A stretch of DNA of 64,000 nt from assembly GCA_964565895.1 (NCBI GenBank), contig CAZMGT010000013.1, forward strand, positions 1 through 64,000, written 5' to 3'. Every line of letters begins with the position of its first letter. Positions within the stretch are counted from its first letter, which is position 1. The notes under the pieces were generated by a model. It saw only the letters and a program-made list of their open reading frames with translations. It was not told the origin of the DNA and did no database searches. Source of the stretch: CAZMGT01 sp964565895. Its GTDB lineage: Bacteria; Armatimonadota; Zipacnadia; UBA1398; CAZMGT01. A program made the position numbers and the translations under genes. Of the stretch, positions 44,101-51,312 are shown piece after piece.

Positions 44101-44893
44101 AACACGCTGCCACCGACCTACTACTTGGAACAAGAAGGTTGTCACCGATAATCGCGAAATATCCCTGCGGCGCAACACCGGCAAACGCAGGACTATTGTG
44201 GGGCTGATCGATGTACATCATCCCCGCTGTTTCGTTTACCCACAATACTTTTCCCGTTCGCGCGTCGAGCGCATAGATAAACACCCCCATAAATGGCCAA
44301 ATCCCGGCCGCAAAATACACCCTCCCCTCGTCAACAACCGGTCCGCCCCGCGCCGGCCACATAGAGATGAGCCTTTTGTTTCCGAGAACCTTTTGTTCCG
44401 TCGGCGCACCACAAAACTTCCACAACACCTTTCCGTCTTCCACCTGAAGACAATATAAGTAGCCGTCGTCCGACACCACATATGCTTTTCCTCGCCACAC
44501 CGCAGGCGCAAAGCGTATCGGCCCCTGCGCGTAAAACCTCCACTTCTCCTCCCCGGTCTCTGCGTCGAACGCCATGAGGCAGTCCTCGCGCGGCGAGCTC
44601 ACCAAGACCAGTTCGCCCACGAGCACCGGCGCGTAGGCGAGGTCGAACGTCATCCGCGGCTCGTCGGGCCACGCCGGCTCGAGCGGGGGCAGCTCGCGCA
44701 CCCAAGCCAAGCGAAGCGTGCGCGGCAACTGCTCCTCCGTCGTCGCGCTCCGCCGGACATCGCAGCGCCACATCGGCCAGTCCGCACCATAGGCGTTCTC
44801 TGCACCCAGCGGGCAAAAAGAAAATAGCGAAAACGTCGCTGCTGCTCGGGCTACGATGGCAATCGCCGTGGCTCGCCTGCGCACTTGCTGCAT
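41183..44893 (-). CDS. Giant PQQ-type beta-propeller protein with inserted methyltransferase-like segment and malectin-like tail
   Basis: The 1236-aa product has a signal peptide (IVARAAATFSLFSFCPLG). Many PQQ-like propeller blades follow (DAETGEEKWRFYAQG, DGKVLWKF, DARTGKVLWVNETA, later DVYTGRVLWRTELPG and DVRTGKELWKTKEN). Between two propeller parts, about residues 500-640, lies a Rossmann-like stretch, GYCLVFGVDDPSLLVGLA to AAREVLARTGLYGARVAVLQA, resembling a SAM methyltransferase with a degraded glycine motif. The last 90 residues (VRLHFAEPWAAKPGERVFDV, LRGLDIAREAGG) look like a malectin carbohydrate-binding domain. ATG 44893 has GAGGAGG upstream. It is likely exported and may bind carbohydrate. 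The inserted-domain call is inferred. Confidence 0.85.
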   Translation of the reverse strand: MQQVRRRATAIAIVARAAATFSLFSFCPLGAENAYGADWPMWRCDVRRSATTEEQLPRTLRLAWVRELPPLEPAWPDEPRMTFDLAYAPVLVGELVLVSSPREDCLMAFDAETGEEKWRFYAQGPIRFAPAVWRGKAYVVSDDGYLYCLQVEDGKVLWKFCGAPTEQKVLGNKRLISMWPARGGPVVDEGRVYFAAGIWPFMGVFIYALDARTGKVLWVNETAGMMYIDQPHNSPAFAGVAPQGYFAIIGDNLLVPSSRSVAACFNKNTGELMYFRLAHAKHRGGADVCAMEKFFLNNGSIFRLRDGESLGDIGSSVVVESNVVYAVERGYLKALDMTQFKIDVEGDAKERGEKQIVPKQLWRIKGVERVYLRAGNKLYVSAGKRIGAVELREQGREARLSWLAEVEGQPWSAIAGNGKLIIATKEGKICCFSGDARGARVYRYSAQEDQSDPRSGAAEELLRSSRVREGYCLVFGVDDPSLLVGLASGSQLHVVGIDEEERKVVAAREVLARTGLYGARVAVLQARASAEVLPPYLASLVVLGDAVRSGKAPEDRVLQAAFHCLRPYGGVAVVGRGEQAHRALAEARERLRWEGCRVEQRGDFAVVVREGPLAGAGTWTQQYGNPANTCVSSDELVRLPLGVLWFGGSSNADILPRHGHGPPEQVIAGRLFIEGPDSLRAMDVYTGRVLWRTELPGVGEAYDNTAHQPGANALGTNFVATEDRVYVAYGDRCVVLDAATGRKMGELFLPRRAGEKQAPRWGYIGVWRELLIAGAEPVVFDGIVRFGVKDNWDGTASKRIVVMDRVSGKVLWEKEATHCFRHNAIAVGGGKLFCIDRLPDAIIKKQKRRGIVSKEEPVLYAFDVRTGKELWKTKENVFGTWLGYSDEYDVLLQAGRPSRDMLDDEPDDRMIAYRGAEGKVLWDKRRDYKGPCMLHGRTIITQDYAVDLLTGERKMRENPLTGELMEWEYERNYGCNTAIASKWLITFRSAAAGYYDLERDGGTGNFGGFRSGCTSNLIAADGVLNAPDYTRTCTCSYQIQTSLALVHMPEVEVWTFNDFDLSKGRIKRLGVNLGAPGDRVSDEGTLWLEYPIVGGPSPEIDVRVAPKEVRWFRRHSLRMREGEKKWVAASGGEGLRELRIGLARGTVEPRPYTVRLHFAEPWAAKPGERVFDVRLQGKTVLRGLDIAREAGGELRELVKEFRGVLGGAELRVELVPRGAGSKPPLLCGVEIVAEGW

Positions 44894-44926
44894 TCCTTCG
44901 CCTCCTCGGTTGTGTCTCAGCGGCAC

Positions 44927-44932
44927 AGTATA
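44927..44932 (-). promoter_or_regulatory. Candidate -10 box for the giant propeller gene
   Basis: TATACT reads on the minus strand 33 bp before the start codon, within a 215-bp gap to the upstream lipoprotein gene. No convincing -35 box is seen. Confidence 0.35.
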
Positions 44933-45108
44933 CTCCACCCGAGAGCGAGTCACCTGCCGGGGCGCGCGTCTCTTGCGACGATCGCGAGCCCAGTGGGCAA
45001 CAGCGGGCACTAAAAATCAACACATGGTATAGACGCCTGGGAGGAGGGGCGCCGACTGCGCCAGGGCCAAACAGCGAGGCTGCGGGAAAAATCGGCCCCA
45101 AAGAACAG

Positions 45109-46044
45109 TTATCGGACGACTCTGAAACTTACTTCCGTGCCCATTGCGCTTTGCCAATAGCCGCCGTCGGAGTACGTCGTCCCCTGGCTCATGCCGTTGT
45201 GAAAGCTTTCCTCTTGCAACACGAACAGCGCGCGATAGTCGCCCGGAGGCAGGGCAATGGTTACCGGGTGCTCGATCTCCGCGTATATGGTCACTGTCCC
45301 ACTAGGGATCGGCCCGCTATATCCCCAGCTCCCGCCGACCATGTGGTGGGTCACAGGCTGGGAGTCGTTCGCCCGCCGCGGTCGCTGCGTTGTCCGCCAG
45401 AGGACGTGGTAGCTGCGCAACAGGCGGAACTGCTTTTGCGCATCGCCGTTCTCGTCGGTAATGAAAAAGTCAAAAATGAAGTATCCCCGTGCGTTTAGCT
45501 GCCAGTTGCTTACGTTGCCCACGCCGTCCACCCACCACCGGCCGAACTGCCCGAGCTGCTGGCTCGCCCACGTGCTTAGCTGCGGGTCGCCGACGATCTT
45601 CATCTGATAGGCAAAGTTCGGCTTAAGCCCGCTGGCGTAGAGCGTTCCCGTAAACGTCTCCGCGGTCGTTTTGTAGACAATGCGCACGTCGGCCGTGGTA
45701 TACGGCTCGGGGCTGTGCGGCGTCCACTGCGGCCAGTAGCGGTTGTCGGCGATGTCGCGGCAGCGGTAGCCATAGTCGTGCTGGGGCTCAAACGCTCCGA
45801 AATAGCAGATGTTGGGCATGGAGCGCAGCCGCGCCGAGAGCACCGGCGGAGGCGTCGGCGTTGGTGTAACGATCGGCGTTGGCGTGGGCGAGGGCGTAGG
45901 CGTGGGCGTGGGAATGGGCGTCGGGGTGGGCATGGAAAGCGGCAGGCGCACCTCGGGCTGCCCGCAGCCCAAAATTTCAAGCACAACAATCAGGGCAATA
46001 CCTAACACAAGCGCCAAGCGTCGGACGATTGTCATCGCGTCCAC
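45109..46044 (-). CDS. Lipoprotein with Thr-Pro-rich linker
   Basis: The 311-aa product has a signal peptide with lipobox ILGC, followed by an extended linker of Thr-Pro, Ser-Pro and Ile-Pro pairs (about residues 39-67) and a beta-rich globular domain with many aromatic residues (CYFGAFEPQHDYGYRC, WGYSGPIPSGTVTIYAEIEH, PGDYRALFVLQEESFHNG). The Thr-Pro linker would hold the domain away from the membrane. I do not recognise the domain. GTG 46044 has AAGGGA close upstream; ATG 46035 is an alternative start. It is the first gene of the leftward run that ends with the second DUF6785 gene. Confidence 0.75.
   Translation of the reverse strand: MDAMTIVRRLALVLGIALIVVLEILGCGQPEVRLPLSMPTPTPIPTPTPTPSPTPTPIVTPTPTPPPVLSARLRSMPNICYFGAFEPQHDYGYRCRDIADNRYWPQWTPHSPEPYTTADVRIVYKTTAETFTGTLYASGLKPNFAYQMKIVGDPQLSTWASQQLGQFGRWWVDGVGNVSNWQLNARGYFIFDFFITDENGDAQKQFRLLRSYHVLWRTTQRPRRANDSQPVTHHMVGGSWGYSGPIPSGTVTIYAEIEHPVTIALPPGDYRALFVLQEESFHNGMSQGTTYSDGGYWQSAMGTEVSFRVVR
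45847..45933 (-). repeat. Thr-Pro coding micro-repeat
   Basis: A run of imperfect 6-bp units coding Thr-Pro, with Ile-Pro and Ser-Pro variants, forms the linker of the lipoprotein. Such runs can change length by slippage. Confidence 0.7.
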
Positions 46045-46177
46045 AGTTCCCTTCGCGGCGAAACTCCGGCGGCCGTGCTGTTCCGCCTGTCTGGGCTTCG
46101 TGTCTTAGACTCCGCTGCCTAGCGCTCGGTTTCGCGCAAACGACGCTGGAGATGCCTAAAGTCGCGCCCTCCTCAGC

Positions 46178-47185
46178 TCACGGGGCGACGCCTTTTGCGC
46201 GAATACCGCCCCTCTCTTGCGCCCACGTTTTTGCCCTGCGCCCGCCTTCGTCGCGCAGGTTGTCGCCTACGCTATAGACGACGAAGCTCTCGCCATCCGC
46301 GGCGGCCAGGCGATACACCCCAAGGCCAATCGTCCTTTTCCCGGCGACCAGCTCGCGCGGGTCATCCAGCTCCGCCTCCTCCGCGAGTTTTTCCGCCACG
46401 GCCCGCCCGACGTCCTCCGGCAGGTCGCTCACGTTGAGCATGGCCTCCGCGCAGCTACATAGCGCGAAGCAGGCGTTGTAGTAAACGAGGCACTCGCTGG
46501 CAAATGGGCGTCGCTTAAGCCAGCGGGCAAGCGCGAGCATGTCCGCGATGTCGCCAACCGCCCCGTGATAGTCCCCCTCGCTGATCTTTACCGCTGCGGA
46601 CGCATGCAGCAGACGTTGCGCGCTACGAAACGCGCCGATGTTCCACGAGCTTTCCAGCGCCGCCTTGGCGTAGCCGTAGTCCGTCGCGCACCTCGGCCTG
46701 CTCGGCCGCCTCGCGCACCAAGGCAAGCGCCCTTTTGTTCTTGCGCACGTGTCGGCGCAGCGCGNNNNNNNNNNNNNNNNNNNNNNNNNNNNNNNNNNNN
46801 NNNNNNNNNNNNNNNNNNNNNNNNNNNNNNNNNNNNNNNNNNNNNNNNNNNNNNNNNNNNNNNNGCGCAGCGCGCCCACGACGTTCTGCTCATTGGCTAC
46901 CGGCCTGTCGTTTAGCTCGCTCGGGTCAACGGGGTATCCCTCGGCGCGAATGCGCGCCAGCTCCGCGCGCAGCTTCTGGCCAATCGGCAGGTAGCGATTT
47001 GCCAGATATGCCGCGCCTCCCAGCGCCGCTATGATGTCTACACCGACGAGGCAGAGCAGGGCGACGACGGCAATCCTCACCGGCCAAGGCCGCAGCGTCG
47101 CCAGGCAAACAGGCCGGTTCGGCCGCCACACGGGGGGTTGCGCGGTATACGGCTTGCGCCGAGGTGGCTGTTGGTTTGGGTCCAT
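46178..47185 (-). CDS. Single-pass membrane protein, broken by scaffold gap and a frameshift
   Basis: The N-terminal part (47185-46865, 107 codons) has a Pro-rich start and a membrane span (VVALLCLVGVDIIAALGGAAYLA) and ends VVGALR at the contig edge. The C-terminal part (46764-46178) is helical with a Cys-containing segment (CLVYYNACFALCSCAEAML). The 10 bases GCGCAGCGCG occur at both edges of the N run; fusing the contigs there keeps the frame (VVGALR-RHVRKNKRAL). A single extra base near 46681-46685 then shifts the frame; removing it gives VRDDYGYAKAALES and a complete 298-aa protein. The family is unknown. I infer that both faults are assembly errors, not a true pseudogene. Confidence 0.65.
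   Translation of the reverse strand: MDPNQQPPRRKPYTAQPPVWRPNRPVCLATLRPWPVRIAVVALLCLVGVDIIAALGGAAYLANRYLPIGQKLRAELARIRAEGYPVDPSELNDRPVANEQNVVGALRXXXXXXXXXXXXXXXXXXXXXXXXXXXXXXXXXXRCADTCARTKGRLPWCARRPSRPRCATDYGYAKAALESSWNIGAFRSAQRLLHASAAVKISEGDYHGAVGDIADMLALARWLKRRPFASECLVYYNACFALCSCAEAMLNVSDLPEDVGRAVAEKLAEEAELDDPRELVAGKRTIGLGVYRLAAADGESFVVYSVGDNLRDEGGRRAKTWAQERGGIRAKGVAP
46765..46864. other. Scaffold gap of exactly 100 N
   Basis: The run is exactly 100 Ns, the usual placeholder for a gap of unknown size. Both edges carry GCGCAGCGCG (46755-46764 and 46865-46874). Confidence 0.98.
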
Positions 47186-47234
47186 TTTCCGCCCGCCGTG
47201 CCCACAGCAGACCAATAAACTGGGCCGTTAGGGG

Positions 47235-48290
47235 TTAGGCGGAGGATTCGTCGCCGGGGATGAGCACGCCGTCGGTATAGATCTCCACGCGGTTGCGGCC
47301 CGCCTGTTTGGCGCTCTTTACCGCGGCCTCGGCCTTGGCCAAAAGATCGTCCGCCGTGGCGCTTTGCTGGGGATGAGCGGCGACGCCGATGCTTGCCGAA
47401 AGGTTCCCCCCGGGCAGGGCCTCTTGCCCCTCGAAATACCGCTGCTCGACGATCGCCCGCAGCCTCTCCGCGGCGTGCGCTCCCATGGCCAGCCCTGTCC
47501 CGCGGAAGAGCACGACAAACTCCTCGCCATCGTAGCGAAACACCGCGTCCGAGGCGCGCACATTGCCCTGAATCAGGTCGGCGATCTCGATAAGCACTTG
47601 GTCGCCGGCCTCCTTGCCCATCGCGTTGTTATATGTGCGGAAATAGTCGAGGTCGAGCAAGGCCAGCGCCAGGGGATGCCCGTGGCGGTCGCAAAACGCC
47701 AGCTCGCGCCGGAGCTGCGTCTCAAGCTCGCTTCTGTTGGGCAAGCCGGTTAGCGTGTCGCGCACGCACAGCTCAGCGAGGCGCTTGTTGTCGGCAAGCA
47801 GCGCGCTTCCCCAGCGCCGGGCGGCCTCCAGCTCCTTCTCCAGCTCCCTGTTCCGCCGCTCCAGCCCGCGGATCATCCGCCGCTCTTCGCTGCGCCTTCG
47901 TCGCGCCTCAAGCGCGCAGTTTAAAATGTGCTGGAGCTGCTCCTGCGCCCCGTGGCCAAGCCCCACCGGCTTTTGCACATAGTGGTCCGCGCCGGCCCAA
48001 AACGCCTCCGCGGCATATTGGCACGCGTCGTGCCGCGCGAGGAGGATCACCGCCGTGTCTTGGTTGTCCTCGCGAATCTTGCGCAAAACTTCCAGACCAT
48101 CGGTGTCGGGGAGAACGATATCGGTAATTACCGCGGCGTAGTTATCGGTCCGCAAAAGGGCGAGCGCGCTTGCCCCGCGGTGCGCGATCTCTACTTCCCA
48201 CCCCAAGCTACGGTACCGGTCGGCAAGAAGCAGCGCCTCAGACTGGTCGCCGCAAACCACCAGTAGTCGGCCCTTGCTGCTCGCTGCCAC
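47235..48290 (-). CDS. Response regulator with REC and variant GGDEF domain
   Basis: The 351-aa product has a receiver domain with phospho-acceptor D57 (VITDIVLPDTDG) and conserved K107 (VQKP), a coiled coil (about 125-170) and a GGDEF domain starting RDTLTGLPNR. The metal-binding LLDLDYF is intact and an inhibitory-site RxxD is present (RASD, 245-248), but the active-site signature reads DGEEF (254-258) instead of GG(D/E)EF, and the NDxxGH guanine-binding motif reads N221-N-A-M-G-K. It may make cyclic di-GMP poorly, use another nucleotide or only bind. GTG 48290 has GGGGGAG upstream. No partner kinase is nearby. Confidence 0.9.
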   Translation of the reverse strand: MAASSKGRLLVVCGDQSEALLLADRYRSLGWEVEIAHRGASALALLRTDNYAAVITDIVLPDTDGLEVLRKIREDNQDTAVILLARHDACQYAAEAFWAGADHYVQKPVGLGHGAQEQLQHILNCALEARRRRSEERRMIRGLERRNRELEKELEAARRWGSALLADNKRLAELCVRDTLTGLPNRSELETQLRRELAFCDRHGHPLALALLDLDYFRTYNNAMGKEAGDQVLIEIADLIQGNVRASDAVFRYDGEEFVVLFRGTGLAMGAHAAERLRAIVEQRYFEGQEALPGGNLSASIGVAAHPQQSATADDLLAKAEAAVKSAKQAGRNRVEIYTDGVLIPGDESSA

Positions 48291-48478
48291 GACGCTCCCC
48301 CTGGAGTTCTCGGCCTGCGCCCCACTGCCTGCAGCGCCGCGCGTGGTACATTACATAGGTCCGCCCCAATGCGCCCCCCATTTCCGTCCTCAGCGCATGG
48401 GCCGGTCTTTTCCCTCTCTTGTATGTTACTCTCACAAAGGCAATTGGTCTACACCTGGTTCATCCGCCGCCCGCTTTC

Positions 48479-49564
48479 TCACTCCCCTTGCTGCACGGGC
48501 ACCGGCGACCACGCCGGCGCCGTATCCGCCTCCTCGGACTCCGCCAAAACCTGCTCGTTTGAGCCGTCAAAGTCCATTACGTATATGTCGAAGCTCCCCC
48601 TCCTGAACTTCTGAAAGGCAATCTTGCTCCCGTCTGGCGAAAAGCATGGCTGCGAGTTCCGCGCCCCGTCCGTCGTTAGCCGCGTAATGTCCGTGCCGTC
48701 CGGCCGCATGCGGTAAATATCCGTGTCCTCCGCCGCGCTCGGCCGGTAGGCGTAAACGATCCACTCCTCGCCGTTGTGCACTCCCCAGCACGGGTGCTGC
48801 GCCACCTCGCCCGGCTGGTGCTGCGTAAGCTGGACCTCGTTCCCGTTGCCGCTGGCATCGACGATCACCAGGTCTCCGTAAGAATCTTCCCCGGTCGCCC
48901 CGACAAGCGTCACCCGCGAGACGACCAGCCTCGTGCCGTCCGGCGACCAGCTCGGCGAGTTGTCCGACTGCTCGTTGTTCGTTATCCGCCGCACATCCGA
49001 GCCATCGATCGCCGACATGGTGTAGATCTCATAAAGCTCGTGGTCGCGGTTCGACTTAAACGCAATGCGCGTTCCATCCGGCGACCACGCTGGCTCCAAG
49101 TCCTCCGCGCGGTCGTCGGTGAGCTTCATTGGGTTTGTTCCGTCCGCGTTCATCCGCCAAATCTCCGGGTTGCCCGTGCGGTTTGAGACAAACGCAATCT
49201 GCGTCCCGTCCGGCGACCAGCAGGGGTCGGTCTCGCTTGAGAAAATGGCCAGGGTAACGCGGTTTTGCTCGTGCTCCTCGGAGTTGGCGTTTACGTAGTA
49301 AATCTCGGAGTTAAAGTCGCGCGTCGTGGCAAAGAGCACGAGCCCGGCCACGCTTTCCAGAGTGATCCCCGGGCCAAACGATTCGCCGATCTGCCCTCCG
49401 CCCGCGCCGCACCCCCCGAGCGGGGCAAGCAGCGCCGCAGCGCCAAGCGCCACCGCAGAGAGCGCGGCGGCCGCCCCCGCCCAGCGCAGGCCGATCCTTG
49501 CTGCCCCCCTTGCCCATCTCGCATTACCCTGCCGCTTGTCTTCTGCTCCGCGTTTTGCCCTCAC
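48479..49564 (-). CDS. TolB-like (PD40) beta-propeller lipoprotein
   Basis: The 361-aa product has a long basic N-terminus, a hydrophobic stretch and a lipobox LGGC. The rest is a six-blade-like propeller of PD40/WD40-type repeats, each with CWSPDGTQIAFVSNR or a close variant (AWSPDGTRIAFKSNR, SWSPDGTRLVVSR, CFSPDGSKIAFQK) and an IWRMNADGTNPMKLT-like strand, as in TolB. No TolA, TolQ, TolR or Pal gene is near, so a Tol-Pal role cannot be claimed. GTG 49564 was chosen because a GGAAGGGAT lies upstream and the longer frame would overlap the previous gene. Confidence 0.85.
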   Translation of the reverse strand: MRAKRGAEDKRQGNARWARGAARIGLRWAGAAAALSAVALGAAALLAPLGGCGAGGGQIGESFGPGITLESVAGLVLFATTRDFNSEIYYVNANSEEHEQNRVTLAIFSSETDPCWSPDGTQIAFVSNRTGNPEIWRMNADGTNPMKLTDDRAEDLEPAWSPDGTRIAFKSNRDHELYEIYTMSAIDGSDVRRITNNEQSDNSPSWSPDGTRLVVSRVTLVGATGEDSYGDLVIVDASGNGNEVQLTQHQPGEVAQHPCWGVHNGEEWIVYAYRPSAAEDTDIYRMRPDGTDITRLTTDGARNSQPCFSPDGSKIAFQKFRRGSFDIYVMDFDGSNEQVLAESEEADTAPAWSPVPVQQGE

Positions 49565-49596
49565 CTGGCAACCATCCCTTCCTTCCCCGCGCTGCG

Positions 49597-50532
49597 TTAA
49601 AGCCGCTCCAGCTCCTGTTTTACGGCAAGCAAGTTCTCCTCTGGCGTTGGCGTGGGCATGGCGCATCCGCAGGCGACGATCAGCTTCCGCCGCCCCGCCT
49701 TCGCCACAGCGTCGCGCACCTCAGCCCTAATCTCTTCCGGCGTAGCGATATCCGTATGCACCTGATTAATCCCGCCGGCAAGGCAGCGGTCGGTCAGCTT
49801 CCGCGCCTCGGCGAGCGACGGCTTTGTTGTGCGGTCGCTCCAGTTTATCACGTCACCCGGAATTTCAAGCAGCATCTCGAAGAAGATGTTCACCCCGTGA
49901 AGATGAACCACGTTAAACGTCCCGACCTTCGCCATCTCCTCCCCGATCCATACATCTAGCGGCAAGAATACTTCGCGAAAGTCCTCCTCGCGCATGATGT
50001 CCGGCGTCGCGCCGGTGACCGCGAGAAACATCCCGTCCAGCACGCCCTGCTCCACGCAGAACCTCCCGAATGAGACGATCGACTCCGCGATTGCCCTCAG
50101 CCCTTGGCGCACGGCGTCTGGGTCCTCGTAAAGATGCTGCAGCACGCGGTTGTTGCTAATCCTTCTCCCATAGGCAAACGGGTCGAAAAATGTATCCACC
50201 ATGGGCCGGTCGTCGGGCAGGCCCTCGCGGATGGCGCGCAGCGCTTGAAAGTGCCTCCCGTAGTTTCCCTTGTCCGGGGGCAGGGGCTCGAGCATCTTCC
50301 AGTCCGCCGCGCGCTCCAGCCGCTCCACTCCCGCGGGCAGCTCATAGGGAATGTCGTGCATGACCTTGAGGAAGTCGACGTCGAACTTCTGGGCAAACTC
50401 CAGCTCGCAGCGGACAAACTCCGGCCCGCTCGGGTCGTCCTTTAGGTGGCGAAAGTGATACCAGAACGAAAACGGTACTCGGTCGACTTCCTCCCCACGC
50501 ACGGCAGCGAGGCAGCGCTCGCGCTTGGTCAT
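49597..50532 (-). CDS. Uroporphyrinogen decarboxylase-like protein
   Basis: The 311-aa product belongs to the URO-D superfamily, which includes haem-pathway HemE and corrinoid methyltransferases MtaA/CmuA. Visible blocks are MTKRERCLAAVRGEEVDRVPFSFW, FDVDFLKVMHD, AVTGATPDIMREEDFREVFLPL, VHLHG and the C-terminal AKAGRRKLIVACGCAMPTPTPEENL. The last block (the GC-P-TP-N end) is like methyltransferase-type members more than HemE. No other haem or corrinoid gene is nearby, so the substrate stays open. ATG 50532 has GGAGGTCG upstream. It is divergent from, and slightly spaced from, the Nudix gene. Confidence 0.88.
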   Translation of the reverse strand: MTKRERCLAAVRGEEVDRVPFSFWYHFRHLKDDPSGPEFVRCELEFAQKFDVDFLKVMHDIPYELPAGVERLERAADWKMLEPLPPDKGNYGRHFQALRAIREGLPDDRPMVDTFFDPFAYGRRISNNRVLQHLYEDPDAVRQGLRAIAESIVSFGRFCVEQGVLDGMFLAVTGATPDIMREEDFREVFLPLDVWIGEEMAKVGTFNVVHLHGVNIFFEMLLEIPGDVINWSDRTTKPSLAEARKLTDRCLAGGINQVHTDIATPEEIRAEVRDAVAKAGRRKLIVACGCAMPTPTPEENLLAVKQELERL

Positions 50533-50686
50533 CTGCGGCGACCTCCGTGCTAGAGATCTCAACCTTGCCCCGGCCGTTTGGCGGGCTTTTTCGCCCGCGC
50601 GCTCCTCTAGGCCTTCCTCCGCCTGCCGAAGGAGCACCCGCCCGCTTCGCCGAAGCCGCTGCGCACCCTCTTGGGAGATGAGCGAC

Positions 50687-51241
50687 ATGGCTGCAGACAA
50701 ACACACGACCGTGCTCTGCCGCGGGCAGTACCTTGAGCTTGTCCGCCGCGATATTGGGCGCGGCCGCGGCTGGGAGTTCGTCCGCCGGCGCAACATTAGC
50801 GGCGTCGTCGTTATGCTCGCCGTTACCCCCCAGGACGAGGTCCTCCTTGTCCGTCAGTTCCGCCCACCGGTAGACGCACCCGTGTGGGAGCTGCCCGCGG
50901 GGCTGGCCGACCGACCGGGCGAAGACCTTGTGCGCTGCGCGCAGCGCGAGCTCGTCGAGGAGACCGGTTTCCGCGCGCAGACGATGGAGCTTCTCGCCGT
51001 GGGGCCTGCCGCCGCTGCCTCCAGCTCAACCATCCTCCACGTCTTCCTCGCCACCGGCGCGCAGCCCGTCGCCGAGCACCCTACGGGCGACGAGCTGTTC
51101 CCCATCGAAGTCCGCCGCGTCCCTCGCAGAACCGCCGCCGATTGGCTCGAGCAGCGCATGAGCCAGGGCGAAATGGTCGACCCGCGCATCTTTGGCGCTT
51201 TGCTTCTCGCCGAGCGTCGGCTCGCCGGCCGCGGCCGGTAG
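50687..51241 (+). CDS. Nudix hydrolase, ADP-ribose pyrophosphatase-like
   Basis: The 184-aa product has a Nudix box reading G-LADRPG-E-(x7)-REL-VEE-TG-F, with one residue more than the standard GX5E spacing, preceded by VRQFRPPVDAPVWELPAG, the arrangement of ADP-ribose or ADP-sugar pyrophosphatases. The catalytic REx2EE residues are intact. It probably cleaves ADP-ribose or a related nucleotide sugar to AMP. Two Met codons are possible (50678 and 50687); the second has GGGAG at a good distance, so I prefer it. It stands alone. Confidence 0.9.
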   Translation: MAADKHTTVLCRGQYLELVRRDIGRGRGWEFVRRRNISGVVVMLAVTPQDEVLLVRQFRPPVDAPVWELPAGLADRPGEDLVRCAQRELVEETGFRAQTMELLAVGPAAAASSSTILHVFLATGAQPVAEHPTGDELFPIEVRRVPRRTAADWLEQRMSQGEMVDPRIFGALLLAERRLAGRGR

Positions 51242-51260
51242 CCTTCGCCGGCCCGGCCGC

Positions 51261-51296
51261 AAAAGAAAAGCCGCCCCGGCCCGCGCCGGAGCGGCT
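51261..51296 (-). terminator. Rho-independent terminator of the lone prepilin gene
   Basis: On the minus strand AGCCGC, one mismatch, CCGGC pairs around the loop GCGG, followed by TTTTCTTTT. It starts about 16 bp after the stop codon at 51313 and lies between two convergent genes. Confidence 0.85.
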
Positions 51297-51312
51297 GCTT
51301 GCCTGCTTCCTC

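Noticed and set aside
46178..47185. True pseudogene.
   Set aside because: Both faults lie within about 90 bp of a contig edge and are explained by a 10-bp contig overlap plus one base error.
48479..49564. Component of a Tol-Pal system.
   Set aside because: Only the PD40 propeller is similar; no tolQ, tolR, tolA or pal gene is in the window.
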